A model generated the notes under the pieces. The model saw nothing but the letters and a program-made list of their open reading frames with translations, was not told the origin of the DNA and did not search any database. From NCBI GenBank assembly GCA_023078555.1, contig CM041199.1, forward strand, positions 868,001-932,000: a stretch of DNA of 64,000 bases, given 5' to 3'. The translations under genes were made by a program, and so were the position numbers. Position 1 is the stretch's first letter, and every line of letters starts with the position of its first letter. Origin of the DNA: Ulva prolifera. Lineage: Eukaryota; Chlorophyta; Ulvophyceae; Ulvales; Ulvaceae. Positions 52,220-63,540 of the stretch are shown one piece after another.

Positions 52220-55200
52220 GTGGATTTGCGTGTGAATTCCTAGCAACAGCTCGCTGCCCTGCCTCTGTCCTTTGTAACTATATACACGTGGGGTGCGCAT
52301 TGCATTTGTGCATAGCATGCTCTTGTTGGGCGAGCAGATGGCCTTGAACCGGGAGATGGGGCGTGTGCAACCCGCGCGTCAGGCCAGTGGTCATCACGGG
52401 CGATGCTCTGGAACATGTGCTGGGTGTGGAGGTGCAGATTGCATTGGCCCGGCACGATTGGGACCTAGCTGGGATCTTGTCGGTGTGAACAACGCACACA
52501 CAGACCGGTTGGTGTCTTGAGGTCCTTGCGATTCTTTGTGGTTTATGGATGCACTAATGGATGTGGTCGTGGCTGTCCGTCGTCCAGGTACTTGGTGGTT
52601 CACATGGACATCTGTGAAGTCATGCCGACCATGGCATTGCTGATCACTGCGATTCGTGAAGCCTTTGGCAGGTAAGATATCAGGTCAGCCTGCCGGCGCA
52701 GATCAGTCCTACAGACTGAGTAGATCAAGCATGATTCAGTGATCAGACATGGTAGATTGATTTGTTGGCTGGGACTCAATACTGAGATGATGGTGTTCAC
52801 CTAAATTGCAAAGCGTCCAGCCCAATATCGATGTTTTCCACGTGCACCAGGCATTGAAAAGTACGTGGTATGCGGGTTGTTGTTGCGCGTGCTGGACATC
52901 ATCAATTCAATGCAAGGACGACCATGTCTACAGTACAACGGGGGACTGTTGATGATGAATGGGCTCTGGCACTGCGGGAGCCACCTTACAGTAGCACTAA
53001 ACGGCCCACATCGCTACAGCAACAGAGTTGTTGCATCATGGGCTATCTCAGCTGGCATGGCGTATTCTCTTTGGTATCTGGATTGCAGGTTGAGGCTGAG
53101 GTCAGCACAGCCGGAACACACAACCAGATCACACACCATGGCCGCTGCGAGCCAGAACGGAAGATGAATCTGACGTTACAGTGTAGCAGTTCTGAGCACG
53201 ATGTAGTTGAAGTTCGTTTATTTGCATGCCTGTGGAGTCATCAACAGGAGGAAGACTTGGTTGAGCAGATCAGTAGCCGACACTGATCTTTAGACACTCT
53301 GTAGCACATACGCGAGTCGCACAGTGAGCAGCCCACTAGCACAGCAGCCATTTATGTCAGAACAAAAGTAGTCGCATAAAATTGCTGCTTCCGAGCCACG
53401 CCATCGCGGGTGTATCCGAGGTGGCAGAGCCCACCATCGCAGACGGGTCACACTGCCGCGTTGGCCACATGGAAGCAGACAAATCATGGAAGATACTGTC
53501 AAAATTCATGTTTGCGTCACGAAATTGTCATGAGGGGGAGGGGGGAGGGGGGGAAAAGAGCGGGACGCGGGAGGGGAGCGATAGCGACAGTACACCAGCT
53601 GTCGCAACAGATCGATGTCCCGGCGAGTGACACAGACAGATGCAAACACTGCGTGTAGCGGTAGCTCAATCCAAGGAAGTTTCCTGCTCATGGCGCATTA
53701 AGCCGGGTTCAGTCGCAACAGGCGAACATCTCGTTACGTTCGTGTGCCCATCGTGCCTGGTAACCCGTCAGGCTAAAAAGATCGAGGCTGGCCTGGGACA
53801 CTGGGACGTGGAGCTTTCGTTTTGAAAAATTTAAAAAGCGTTTTGGAAGACTTCGCGTATCAGGCTCCAGTGACGCACAGAGTTCCCGCAAGCAAGGAGG
53901 CGCACGGATTCCTCCGTATGCAGCCGCTAGTCTGCAGGCAACGGCACTGCATGCCAGAGCTCCGCGCTGTCTATCATGCTATTCTGTATTTGGCGGCGTG
54001 TTGAGGGTCTCTTATGCGGCCTTGCATTGGAAAAGGCCGCTGCGTTCTCTAGCTGTCGATAAGCCACGTTCCAGCTGGAGTGGCCGCTGGCATGCTGGGG
54101 CCCATACGAGGGGGGGACAATCTCGTATCACATGTCGGTCTCTGTAAGGGAAGGCCTGTACATGAACGGACACCGCGCGCCGATGATCAGCGCGGCCTGG
54201 TCCCGATCCGGGACCAGCCTCAGCAGACATCTACACAAGCGCGCGTGCCATGGATGCAAGGCCTCTCCGTTATATCACAGCCCAGCGACTGCACCCGGAC
54301 TCTCTGCACGCCGCTGCGGCTAGCCCATGTCGTCCTAGGCACACGTTTGCAGCCTGAACACATAATTGAGCCGCTGCGTAGTCGGACAGGCAAGTCGGAC
54401 AAGCATTTCAACCCCACGATATTGAGCCCAACACTATCAGCCGTGTATCTGAAGATGCTGCGCGACAAAACAAGGCTGGCAGGTCTGACATGGCATTGTC
54501 ATGTACATGTACAGTTACCTGTGCCCCTCATCACTTGCACTGCCCACAGCCCATGACAACCGTCCATGCCCTGTTGAGTTGCCACCACGCAAGATCAGAT
54601 ATGACAGGCCAGCTGTAACAAAAATCGAAGCACCTGTAATCTAAGCTACTTTGCCACAACATTCACCCAGTGGCCTTGCGCACAAGCAGCCGGAGCATCG
54701 TTCTGGCCACTGCAGTCATTGCAGATGAAACATTGTCATCTGGCAGTCTGGCCTTGCGCTTGTCATGCATGCATGATCTGACCGTTCCCTAGTTTGTGGC
54801 GAGATGCCACACTAGGCAGTAGCCCGTCCGCATCATTCGCACAACCAAGCTGTTTGCGTTCTCAGCGGGCCGCCTGGAACCTCCAGGGCGTCAGGCAACC
54901 CCCACGCTGGCCGCCACCATGGCGACAAGCTGCATGGTCGTGGACAAGTTCCGCTACTCCGTCCATGTAGACACCTCCCCAGCTTTGGTGCGGGTCCCGT
55001 CGTGGAAGCCCATCAAATTTCATCACCCACCATGCGGTCTCTGTATCTCAGAGAAGACACCCCGGGGCAACATCCATGCATCCATAAGCGCTGTTTACAA
55101 ACAGCATACACGAATTTCTATATTTTTTTGGTCTTCTTCTTTTCCTTTTTCCTTTCTTCTGCTTATTTCACAGGATCCGCCACATATGCTGTGCTCCCGT

Positions 55201-55451
55201 GTCATCATGCCACCCTGCCGAGCAGCGCTGACAATACACGCTGACGTGGGCGTGTCGACAGGTCCTTGCGACTGGTAGTGATAGCGGCCGGGGTGCGTGC
55301 TGGGTGCGTGCTGGCCGATGACCCGATGTCCGCACGATGGGCTGTCCAACTTCAGCAGCGTTCCTGGGGCGCCCCTGAAGTCGCTGCACCTACCGCGCAT
55401 CAACTCATAGTCTGGTCAGGGCCACTGTCACATTGCTTGAGACCGGTCATT

Positions 55452-55474
55452 GGGGGGGGGGGGGGGGGGGGGGG
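55452..55474 (+). repeat. G23 homopolymer
   Basis: Uninterrupted run of 23 G in gene-free DNA. It is the only long run in the window whose C-strand is the minus strand. Confidence 0.8.
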
Positions 55475-56772
55475 CTGCTGGTGCACGTGGGGCTCTTGCT
55501 GGTACTTCTCAATCGCCTGCGCTTGTATGGGCAACCTGCTTGTGTGCCTACACCCAGTGTGTGCTATCCAGTGTACATATAGTGCATGCATGCAGAGCCA
55601 GTGTAGACAGAGCAGGGGTCGATACCCCTCCAGCTCATGCACTCACCAAAGTACTGCTGTCCAGCCTGATGCTTCAGCACGGACGGGCAGTGCGATCATG
55701 GGAAGCGGCCGGCGGTATCGTGTCCATGAACATCAGCAACGAGCGTAGATCGCCCCAGACCTACAGAAAGCACTGTGTGTATACGCAGAAATTCACATGC
55801 GTTATTGGTGTGAAAAACGTTTGCCCCCCCGCCCTGCATGAAAAAATGCATGCCGCAACTTGGACTGTGCTCCGTCCAGGTGTGGGGCATGCAAACGTGT
55901 GTTTTGAGCAGTAGATCCAGCTTGGATGTGCTGCTGGGTGCCGTGCTCGCTTTGCTGCAGTTGCCGATCGGCGCACGACCAGGCAGCCAGCATGTGCGCT
56001 TCACTACAGCATACCTTAGTGTCACCGGTACGTGGGCAGTGCTCTGACACAGCAGTTCATGATCCTGGGGCAACAAGCGAAGTACTCGCGCCAAAGTGAC
56101 TTATGGAGGAAGCTGGCAATGACTGCTAATTTCATTTATACTTATCATCAAGGCGTGCAGGGCTGGGTCTGCCTGCCGCTGCTGGATCGGCCTTCTGGTG
56201 CAACACATTTGCGTACTGTCAGGACAAAGAGCACTGGGAGGAAGGGCAGGTTTGGACTGCTCCCTGTTTCTGTCTGTAACATGCTGCCTAGTAGCGGCCC
56301 TGTCCCAATTGAAACGTTCCTGACTATAATTCGAAGAGCGGCCGTGCCAGCATGCCGGAACGGTGTCTGTACCTTAGGAACCGACACCAGGGCATCGTGC
56401 GGATGAACGCACAGCCACCGCGGGACGCCCGCATCCTTCCGAGGTTTGAAGGCTGCAGAGTCCGAGTCACTGATGCTACGAAATTATCGCACCAAGACTA
56501 CTGCAGGTCGTCTATGGAACAGAAGCGTGCAGCACAGCGACTTCTGTCCGCTCGATGCTACGCGCTCCCTCTTCTTCGGCACACATCCTGTCGCAAGCGA
56601 ACACGCTGCAGTGAGGATAATTCTTGCCTACTCAACGACTCGAAACACATTGGAAGCACTCAACATCCGACTGTCACGCCCGTGCCTTACACCACCACCG
56701 TGGTGTCAGACACGGGCGTGCCGGAGTCATTGGACGTCGGAAGAGCTTTTTCGGCATCATGACGTGATTGGT

Positions 56773-57132
56773 TCATCTCGGAGTCGGTGTCGCAAACATG
56801 TCGGCCTTGCGGGCGCGGCAGACTGCCAATCGACGTCCAATGTACACTGCATGTGACTGCATGCACATGATCAGGTGAGCACTGTCCCCAGCGTCTGTGC
56901 ACTCGTGTCTGCGAGAGAAGTGATCTGGTAGCGGCAACGCATTGTTGATGGTGGACATCACAGTAAGCGGCTTAGCCTTGATCTTGGAGTAGTTTCGGGC
57001 TTCGCCAACATTGGCGTATTTGTCTGCTGCAAGCCGCACGTGGATGGCAGACCATGGCGCTGCGTGCGACCGCCGCGCCATGTGCCCACGCCGTCTGCCG
57101 GAACGACCTCCGCCGCAACTGAGGTCTGCCAT
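56773..57132 (-). CDS. Unrecognised ORF divergent from NAR2
   Basis: A 119-residue minus-strand frame with a plausible segment (RLAADKYANVGEARNYSK) and ending MFATPTPR. It starts about 170 bases from the NAR2 start codon, so the two could share a promoter. No family match from inspection; could be spurious. Confidence 0.18.
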   Translation of the reverse strand: MADLSCGGGRSGRRRGHMARRSHAAPWSAIHVRLAADKYANVGEARNYSKIKAKPLTVMSTINNALPLPDHFSRRHECTDAGDSAHLIMCMQSHAVYIGRRLAVCRARKADMFATPTPR

Positions 57133-57180
57133 CGACTAGCCACATCGATTTCAACAGCAGGATAAACATGCAGTGGCAGC

Positions 57181-57187
57181 TATATAG
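57181..57187 (+). promoter_or_regulatory. Candidate TATA box of NAR2
   Basis: TATATAG lies 112 bases upstream of the NAR2 ATG, a reasonable distance for a core promoter with a short 5' UTR. No other element was recognised. Confidence 0.35.
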
Positions 57188-57298
57188 GCGCCGCTGCACT
57201 TCCTATTCAACACTTCCCTCTGAGACGTTCTTTGACAAGTTAACTGCAAGTCCTCGAAGAGGCTGTTGTGCCAGCCGACGTGAAAGTGTCAAGCGAAA

Positions 57299-58719
57299 AT
57301 GAATCCTTTGCTTCAAATTTTGCCGTTCCTGGCGCTGATCGCGTTCCAATCGATCGAGGTGACTGCGCAAGGTACTTTCTCTCGTGCACAGTGCACATCT
57401 CGGAAAGGCTGTTGCTCCGACCTATGCTGCAGCAATCTACGCTACTGCAGAATCGATCATTTGCAATGTTAGATCCCTGTTGTCGTCTGCGGGGTCTTAA
57501 AGGAGCTTGTACACGAATGTCGACGTCTGCCTGCACAGCGCCTCTACTGTTACTGAAGTATTCTCGAGCATGTCTTGTTGAGGTACACTATCTGATGACA
57601 GCCCGATTTCCAACCCTCATAATGCGTTTCTGGCTTTTGATGCCACATAGCGTGTCTGCGTACTTTCACGACTTCCCGATTCTGGGGCAACACGTCCGTT
57701 GCTAATGCTGCAGTCGCCGAACAGTCCATCGGCGCAACGACGTATCCCGCCCTCGCCAGCGCCGGCCATATTAATGGCTTTGATATTTCGTGGACGACCA
57801 CTGCCAAGGATACCAACTACACCATCAGCACTCTTTCTGGCGGTGGCTGCACCGCTGCCGAGGTCACAGCTCAGAGTTGCAAGGTCCCTGCCATTCAATG
57901 GGAGGAAGGAGATGTCCCCGAGATCACAATCACAGCCATGAACGTGCCTCCGGCCGCCGAGTTGTCCGTGCTGGGCGGAACCCCCGACAAGATCAGGGCG
58001 TACTTTTGCTTCTCACCTCCATCCGCCTTGAACAAAAAGTGGAGGAAGATCAATGATGTCTTCAAGGTAAGTCCGGCTGCATGGATATCCAGCTCGTGGT
58101 ATCTGCTGGTCTGTGGCTGCCATGAATATGATTTGTTGATGTTCAGTGTTGATTATTTGTCAATGCCCATGCTGCCCCACACTGGTGTGCTGCACTGATT
58201 CTCCTGGACACAATGCAGAAGGACAACTCTTGCAAGCTCTCAACCATCCTCAAGGCCACTGATGCTGTGGATTACCCACCAAATGGTAACCCAGCTTTGG
58301 TACTGGGCACAATGAAGCTGGACCCCAAGGCACCCACTGCTTACTTCACCATTCGGGCCAAGGTCATGTGCAATGATGGAGATCGTGTGGCGGCTAAGAA
58401 TGAGTTCTGCCATGTTGTCAACAGGTACTTCTCATACACTATTGCATTTGCTGTGGCAATGTGGGGTCTGCATGTAGTACCACCTTTAATGGGCTGAGAC
58501 CTAGCCCGAATTTTGACAGTTTATTTGTTATGCAGGCATCCTGTTGTGGCCGAGGGTGAGGCACTGCAAATGTCTCCAGATGTGTTCTTCCCCACCATTG
58601 TCATGGACAGCCGCCCGACGAGGCTGTATGCGGCCGTGTTAATCTGTGCCTGCATTGGTCCATTGATCTTCCTTGGGTTCATGATCTATGAGCGGGGCTT
58701 CCTGGCCAAGCAGGCTTAA
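57299..58719 (+). CDS. NAR2: NAR2/NRT3, high-affinity nitrate transport accessory protein
   Basis: Exons 57299-57371, 57714-58066, 58219-58424 and 58536-58719 (TAA) give 271 residues, phases 1, 0 and 2. A signal peptide (MNPLLQILPFLALIAFQSIE, cleavage near VTAQ) is followed by an extracellular beta-rich domain and one C-terminal membrane helix (YAAVLICACIGPLIFLGF, then IYERGF). NAR2-type landmarks are KIRAYFCFSPPSALNKKWRK, KDNSCK, AYFTIRAKVMCNDGD and NEFCHVVNR. NAR2 binds NRT2 transporters at the plasma membrane and is required for their stability and nitrate uptake. Four-plus conserved Cys suggest disulfides in the ectodomain. In Chlamydomonas the gene sits in a nitrate cluster; here no NRT2 or nitrate reductase is nearby. 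Confidence 0.88.
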
Positions 58720-58811
58720 ACCGTATTCCAGCTGATGTAGCGTGGGTTAATATTCTGAGGATGTGGTGGTCAAAAAGTTCTTCCGACACCCACAGTACAA
58801 ATATTAAGGAA

Positions 58812-58816
58812 TGTAA
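58812..58816 (+). terminator. Candidate polyadenylation signal (TGTAA) of NAR2
   Basis: TGTAA, the usual green-algal polyadenylation signal, lies 93 bases after the NAR2 stop. Confidence 0.5.
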
Positions 58817-59576
58817 CATGTACACAGTCTCGAATTTGTGTCACTTGTGTGACAAATGCCACCTATAAATGTTTCATCTTGTCTGGATCAGTTTCATCGA
58901 AACCTGGCGAAACCTGACATCAGTCTGATCATTGTTTGGGATCAATAATCGTGTGGTGGAAGGAAGGTGGGATGATGCCATTTCGCTGCAGCTACACTGT
59001 ACCTCGTTAGCTCGAGTACTGCAGCGCTGCGGGCTGCTGCCAGGGTGGCACAGCTGACACTGTTCTGAACACAACAGGTACATAAGGCAAGACGCCACGG
59101 TTTACCTGCGGATTTCGACTCAGTATTCTAATCGTTATCTCGTAAACATTACTATCTATCCTCAACGGCTTCATTGGATACCAAGAATGATAGTAACACT
59201 TTGTAGTCTACACATCTGACAGAATATGAACCGATGCCGTGCCACTGCACTATCCATTGACCGTTTCCAATTCTGATGGTTGTGTGGACAATGGCGAATT
59301 CTTTATTTACAAATGACAAATATGCACTTGAACATGTGCACCACTGAATGAAGCAACACAAATGTTGGATCTGTAGCGTTTTCTTTCACCATATTTTGAG
59401 AAAAGGGGAACACGTGTTAGGGGTATTTGTGATCCCTACCCATTTACCACAAAATTCATGTGACAACACGTATATGTCACATGATTTGGCTACTCTCCAC
59501 AAGAGCTTATGTCCCGTTGACGATGTAAATGTGGCCATGGTACATTCTAATGGACATGCCATGAAACACATTGGGT

Positions 59577-59836
59577 CCAATGGGTTGAGGATGGATTAAA
59601 AGCTACCCCGTCCGTTAAAGGAGGTCATGGGTTCGATTCTGCGTGCGCTTTGGGGAATCGATAGGCCATACGTGACCACCTCGCTTAGCACAGGAGGAGG
59701 TCCTGTGAGTTGCGTACGGTCGTCTAGGGGGGGTTCCAGGTGGTTTACCCTTTCGGCATATGTGGTCCCGTTAACTCGGAGTTGTCAATGTCCAATAGGA
59801 CACGGCTCAGTACATTTAGATTTACTTTACTTTACA
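59577..59836 (+). mobile_element. SINE-like dispersed repeat, copy B
   Basis: The second copy of the element at 35748, same orientation, with GGTTCGATTC at 59630-59639 and a tail of repeated ACTTT units (TTTACTTTACTTTAC). Tail-unit amplification and the internal promoter-like box are typical of LINE-mobilised SINEs. Confidence 0.6.
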
Positions 59837-60074
59837 CATCCACATACCAATTGGCAAGCAGCATTGATTCGGTGTCTTGACACGTAAACATATGTTGTTA
59901 CCCTTGAACCCGCAAATGCCTGCCTATCCAGTGAATTGATCAATTGGGCGGATGTTTTCCTACTTACGTACTCTTAAAAAGTGAGTTACGTAAAACCTAG
60001 CAGTGCTGTTGCGACATGGTGAGAACAACTACAGATGCCGAGCTGCGCAAGGCAAATTTTGGTGGCTGTAGCAT

Positions 60075-60175
60075 AGTGCTGGGTCCGTGGGCCGGATCAC
60101 ATAGAACAATTCCGAATATTCACATCAAGTTCTGGGGTGACAGCCCTCGAAATGCTGCAACGTGACCGAACACTG
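60075..60175 (-). mobile_element. MITE copy 3 (intergenic, inverted)
   Basis: A 101-bp copy in the opposite orientation. Its reverse complement shows CAGTGTTCGGTC at the start, the shared GGAATTGTTCTATGTGATC core, and GGACCCAGCACT at the end. It lies between the NAR2 and CoaE genes and is the most diverged of the three at its ends. Confidence 0.7.
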
Positions 60176-60541
60176 CTGTAGCCATGTACAGCGATAGTGT
60201 TCGGAGATAAGATGCACATGGCTAGCACACTGCACTGCACAGGGTAACAGTCGAAATAAGTAGATGCCAGTGCAGAAGGAACAAACGGTCTCAGGGAAAT
60301 GTATTCATGCTTGCCCGCACCAACACGGCACCACACAATGTGGACCCATTGAGGCCTTGGGAATGCTGCGACGTCAGCTGATCACATGATGAGCTGCGCT
60401 TGGGATTCTGACACCCATGTTCAATAGGGGCAGCATGCTACCCTGTCCACCGTCTTTGGCGGTGATCTGCTCCAGCGCAGGCAGCTGCCGAGTTCCCCCA
60501 ACGATCGCAGCTGCAGAGTCACCCCCACGATCGCGTTATCA

Positions 60542-63540
60542 TCACGGTTGAGCGTCTAGCAGGCGGTGCACGAGCTCCGCCACCTCGATCCTTGTAAAGT
60601 TGATGTCCTTGTCGGTCGAAATGACAAAGTCCGCTTTAGCCCGTTTCTCTTCGTCCGCCGTCTGCAGCACTTCGCCCGTCGCCAATGCGGGCACAAACCA
60701 GGACACAGGGTGACCTGCGCACACACAAGCAGCAGCGACACTGATTGCAGTACGTTCACGGCACATGCCGGGGAACGCCCTGGCGTGTCCCAGCCACGCG
60801 CCTGCTGCCGTGCACAGTCTGTGCGCATTGCACATGCACATACGTCGACAGACAGCGCGCATGCATGGCGTCCAGGCCACTATACACATGTACGTGGTAC
60901 GCATGCATGGATGTTCACACAGCTACGTCCGGAGGGGGATTCACAACTCCGATGTCCTGTGCTGTGCACCGCAGCATGCACCTCTGCGGCGTGCGGTTGT
61001 GTGCGCACCCCATCGCGCCCGCCACATGCATGTGCGTGTCCTTGCCAGACAACTGTGTGCCATAGCAGCCCTCACGGGCGTTGTATCGGCCACAGATGCT
61101 GCCATCAGGACGCTCTGCGCACGACCTCACAGGGAGCACTGCGAGAGGGGTTCAACAGCGTGCCTCGATTCTGCTGCCGAGCCGCAGATGCGTAAGGAGC
61201 TATGGCAGAGACACATTGCACATGCAGCCGTGGCTGAGCTGAGCCAACACGCAGGCGCCGATACGGCCTAAAATGGCACCAGGGTAATCCAAAAAATGTG
61301 TATGTGCAGGGGCTACGGATTAGGGCTACGGACGAGCGAGCGGCGGCACGCATGACGGCGTCAAGCTCTGCACACACGACCACATGCTCTCAGTATGAAC
61401 TTCACAGAGGAGACCGGTTCAATAACGTCATGGGCATGTCGCGCTTGCGTCGATCGCCTGCACGCTCAGCATCAGGTCGCCACGGCGGCCTGAGCGGCCA
61501 GCGAGTCCAAACAAGGATGGGGGCGGCAGTCGGTTGCGGTGGGCGCACTTGCCGGGCAAGGATGCCGTCGAGCTTGGCCTCGGTCATGCCGGGCCGCTGC
61601 AGCGCGCGCTGTCGCTGCACTGCGGCGGGGGCCGACACGACGAGCACCGCGTCGACCGCGGCCTGCAGGCCCCCCTCGAAGAGCAGCGGCACGTCCAGCA
61701 CCACCAGCGCCTGCCCCTCCTCCACACTCTGCACCACCGCGCCGGGGTTATGAATTTTAACAGGTTGACTATGTAGGGTTTACCACACATGGGTTGACTG
61801 TTTGTAACGCTGCGGTGAACGATCCTGTGGGCGCGCCCCGTTGGGCCTGATGTCTGCGCAGCCGCCGCCGGCAAGGCCCGCCCGGGGGACCCCAGCACGC
61901 GCAGCACGCGCGGCGCGGCAGCATCCCACGAGGGAAAGCATCATCAGCGCGAGTGCCGCGTGGCCGCTCGCCGAACACCTTGCCACAGCCAGAGTGGCCG
62001 CAACGCCTGGAGCGTAAGCCCCGCTTGATGCCATGCGTGTCGACTGAGCGCAGCGCTGACTCACTCCCGCCTGTGCACCGGCTACGAGCGCAGCGCATGC
62101 GTGCTTGCCCATAGAACGGCCGCCGCAGCGTGGAGTAGTATCATGCATATGCATGGTAGCAATGCATGCATGATAATACACCGTAGCCACACCTCGGCCG
62201 CCGAGAGCGTCCGGCCGGCAGCGCGGGGAGTCAGCTCCGTGACCCCCATCGCGGGCAACTGGTTGCGGCAGGGCACGTGGTGACAGGTACATTCTGCGGT
62301 CGCATGGAGGGGCTTCGGCTGCGGCGGCGTCGTGTCGGCGGGCTCGGAGGCCTGGACACCCTCTGACAGCCCCGGCAACGCCCCCCCCCTCGACAAGGTG
62401 CAGCCTCCCCTGCCGCGCACGGGTCAGCCCTCCAGAGGGCGGAGCCTGACAATCATGGCAACGCACGCTCTCCACAACTCGTGACTCTGCACCACTGCAC
62501 GGGGGGTCGCCCTCACAGCCACCCTCAATGCGCACCCTCCCACGCCACACCGCAGCGGATGCCGGGCATGACAACATGCCCCACGGGACTGCTGGAGGCT
62601 TTCTGGGGCGTACCTGGTCGAGGAAGCGCTGGCGTGCGGTGGCTACAAGGGGGTGGATGCAGGCCTCGAGCAGTGCCATGTTGCTTTCGTTCTCCGGCCC
62701 AACGACGCTCTTCGAGAGGACTGCCCGGTCGACCCCACCTGCACACGCACGCCCACAGTGCACGCTGCACGCTGTGCTGTTCTCTTGCTCAGTGATGATG
62801 TTGTGCCGGATAGTCCACTGGCGATGCTTGGGCCGCTGGGGCGGTGGACTGGAATGCTGGACATGGTCACGGTAACCAAATGGATACCCTGCTCATGTGC
62901 TTCTGTGTCATATCTTGCGAAAGCTGCGACGATTCGAGGCACATGGCACAGGAACTCAACTTCGTTCTGCGTTGTGATGCATGGCTTGATGGCACGGACG
63001 GTGTGGTTGGGCGGCTGGCGATACTGTGGTTGATGAAGAGTGCATTCCAGTGCGATGCTGTGCGGGCAAGGCGATGCAAGTACCTTCGCTGATTGCATCC
63101 GGAAATAGCTCCTGGATGGCCGGAACAGCTGCTCCCCCTGGCTGGTAAAGCTGGTGCACCGTGGCGTCTGAGTCGAGAACCGGTATTTTCAGGTCCTTGA
63201 ACATGCCTGCTACTGTGGACTTGCCCATCGCAATCGACCCCGTCAGGCCAAGAACGTACGGCTTGCCTTCACAGATCTACATAGGGCACATAACTGGTGT
63301 TACTGAGGGGGCTAGCTTCATCGCTGCGCTGATGTGAGCCTCAGTGCTGTTGTGTTATGTCTTGCAAGGCACTGGTGCAGCATCGCTCGTCCAGCGCACC
63401 TTCGCCTGTGGTATCGCCATGGAGCGGATACGATTGCGGTATTGATCTTCCAGTCGATCCGATGCCATCAGACCGCGACCGTGTGCGAAGTATCGCGCGT
63501 GCCTGAGCACTAGTCGTTGACCATCTGGCGATCGCAAGCG
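60542..63540 (-). CDS. coaE: Dephospho-CoA kinase (CoaE), 5' end incomplete
   Basis: Minus-strand exons 63540-63400 (less certain), 63276-63084, 62738-62614, 61728-61549 and 60661-60542 (TGA); phases 0, 1, 0, 0. The kinase reads YVLGLTGSIAMGKSTVAG (P-loop GSIAMGKS), PVLDSDATVHQLY (the DADxxxH motif of CoaE), DVPLLFEGG, VQRQRALQR, and ADFVISTD followed by the C-terminal helix. It phosphorylates the ribose 3'-OH of dephospho-CoA, the last step of CoA synthesis. The certain part is 205 residues, near the normal length of stand-alone CoaE. The extra 47-residue exon (RLRSPDGQRLVLRHARYF, then MASDRLEDQY) joins in frame and is Arg-rich, so it may be a targeting extension. The start codon was not identified and may lie beyond 64000. 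Confidence 0.82.

Larger units (their letters stand above)
51151..57298. other. Long spacer with no securely identified gene
   Basis: About 6.1 kb without a recognisable protein family or coherent exon chain. It holds a G23 tract, small hairpins (for example CTGGTCCCGATCCGGGACCAG-like arms near 54198) and two weak coding signals listed separately. Part of it is probably decayed repeat DNA. Confidence 0.45.
58720..60541. other. Intergenic, convergent 3' ends (NAR2 + / CoaE -)
   Basis: Contains SINE-like copy B and MITE copy 3. AT-richer than the surrounding genes. No supported gene. Confidence 0.55.

Noticed and set aside
53640-54556. Several 60-160-residue frames in the 53-57 kb spacer
   Set aside because: No family resemblance, no chain of in-phase exons, and overlapping frames on both strands.
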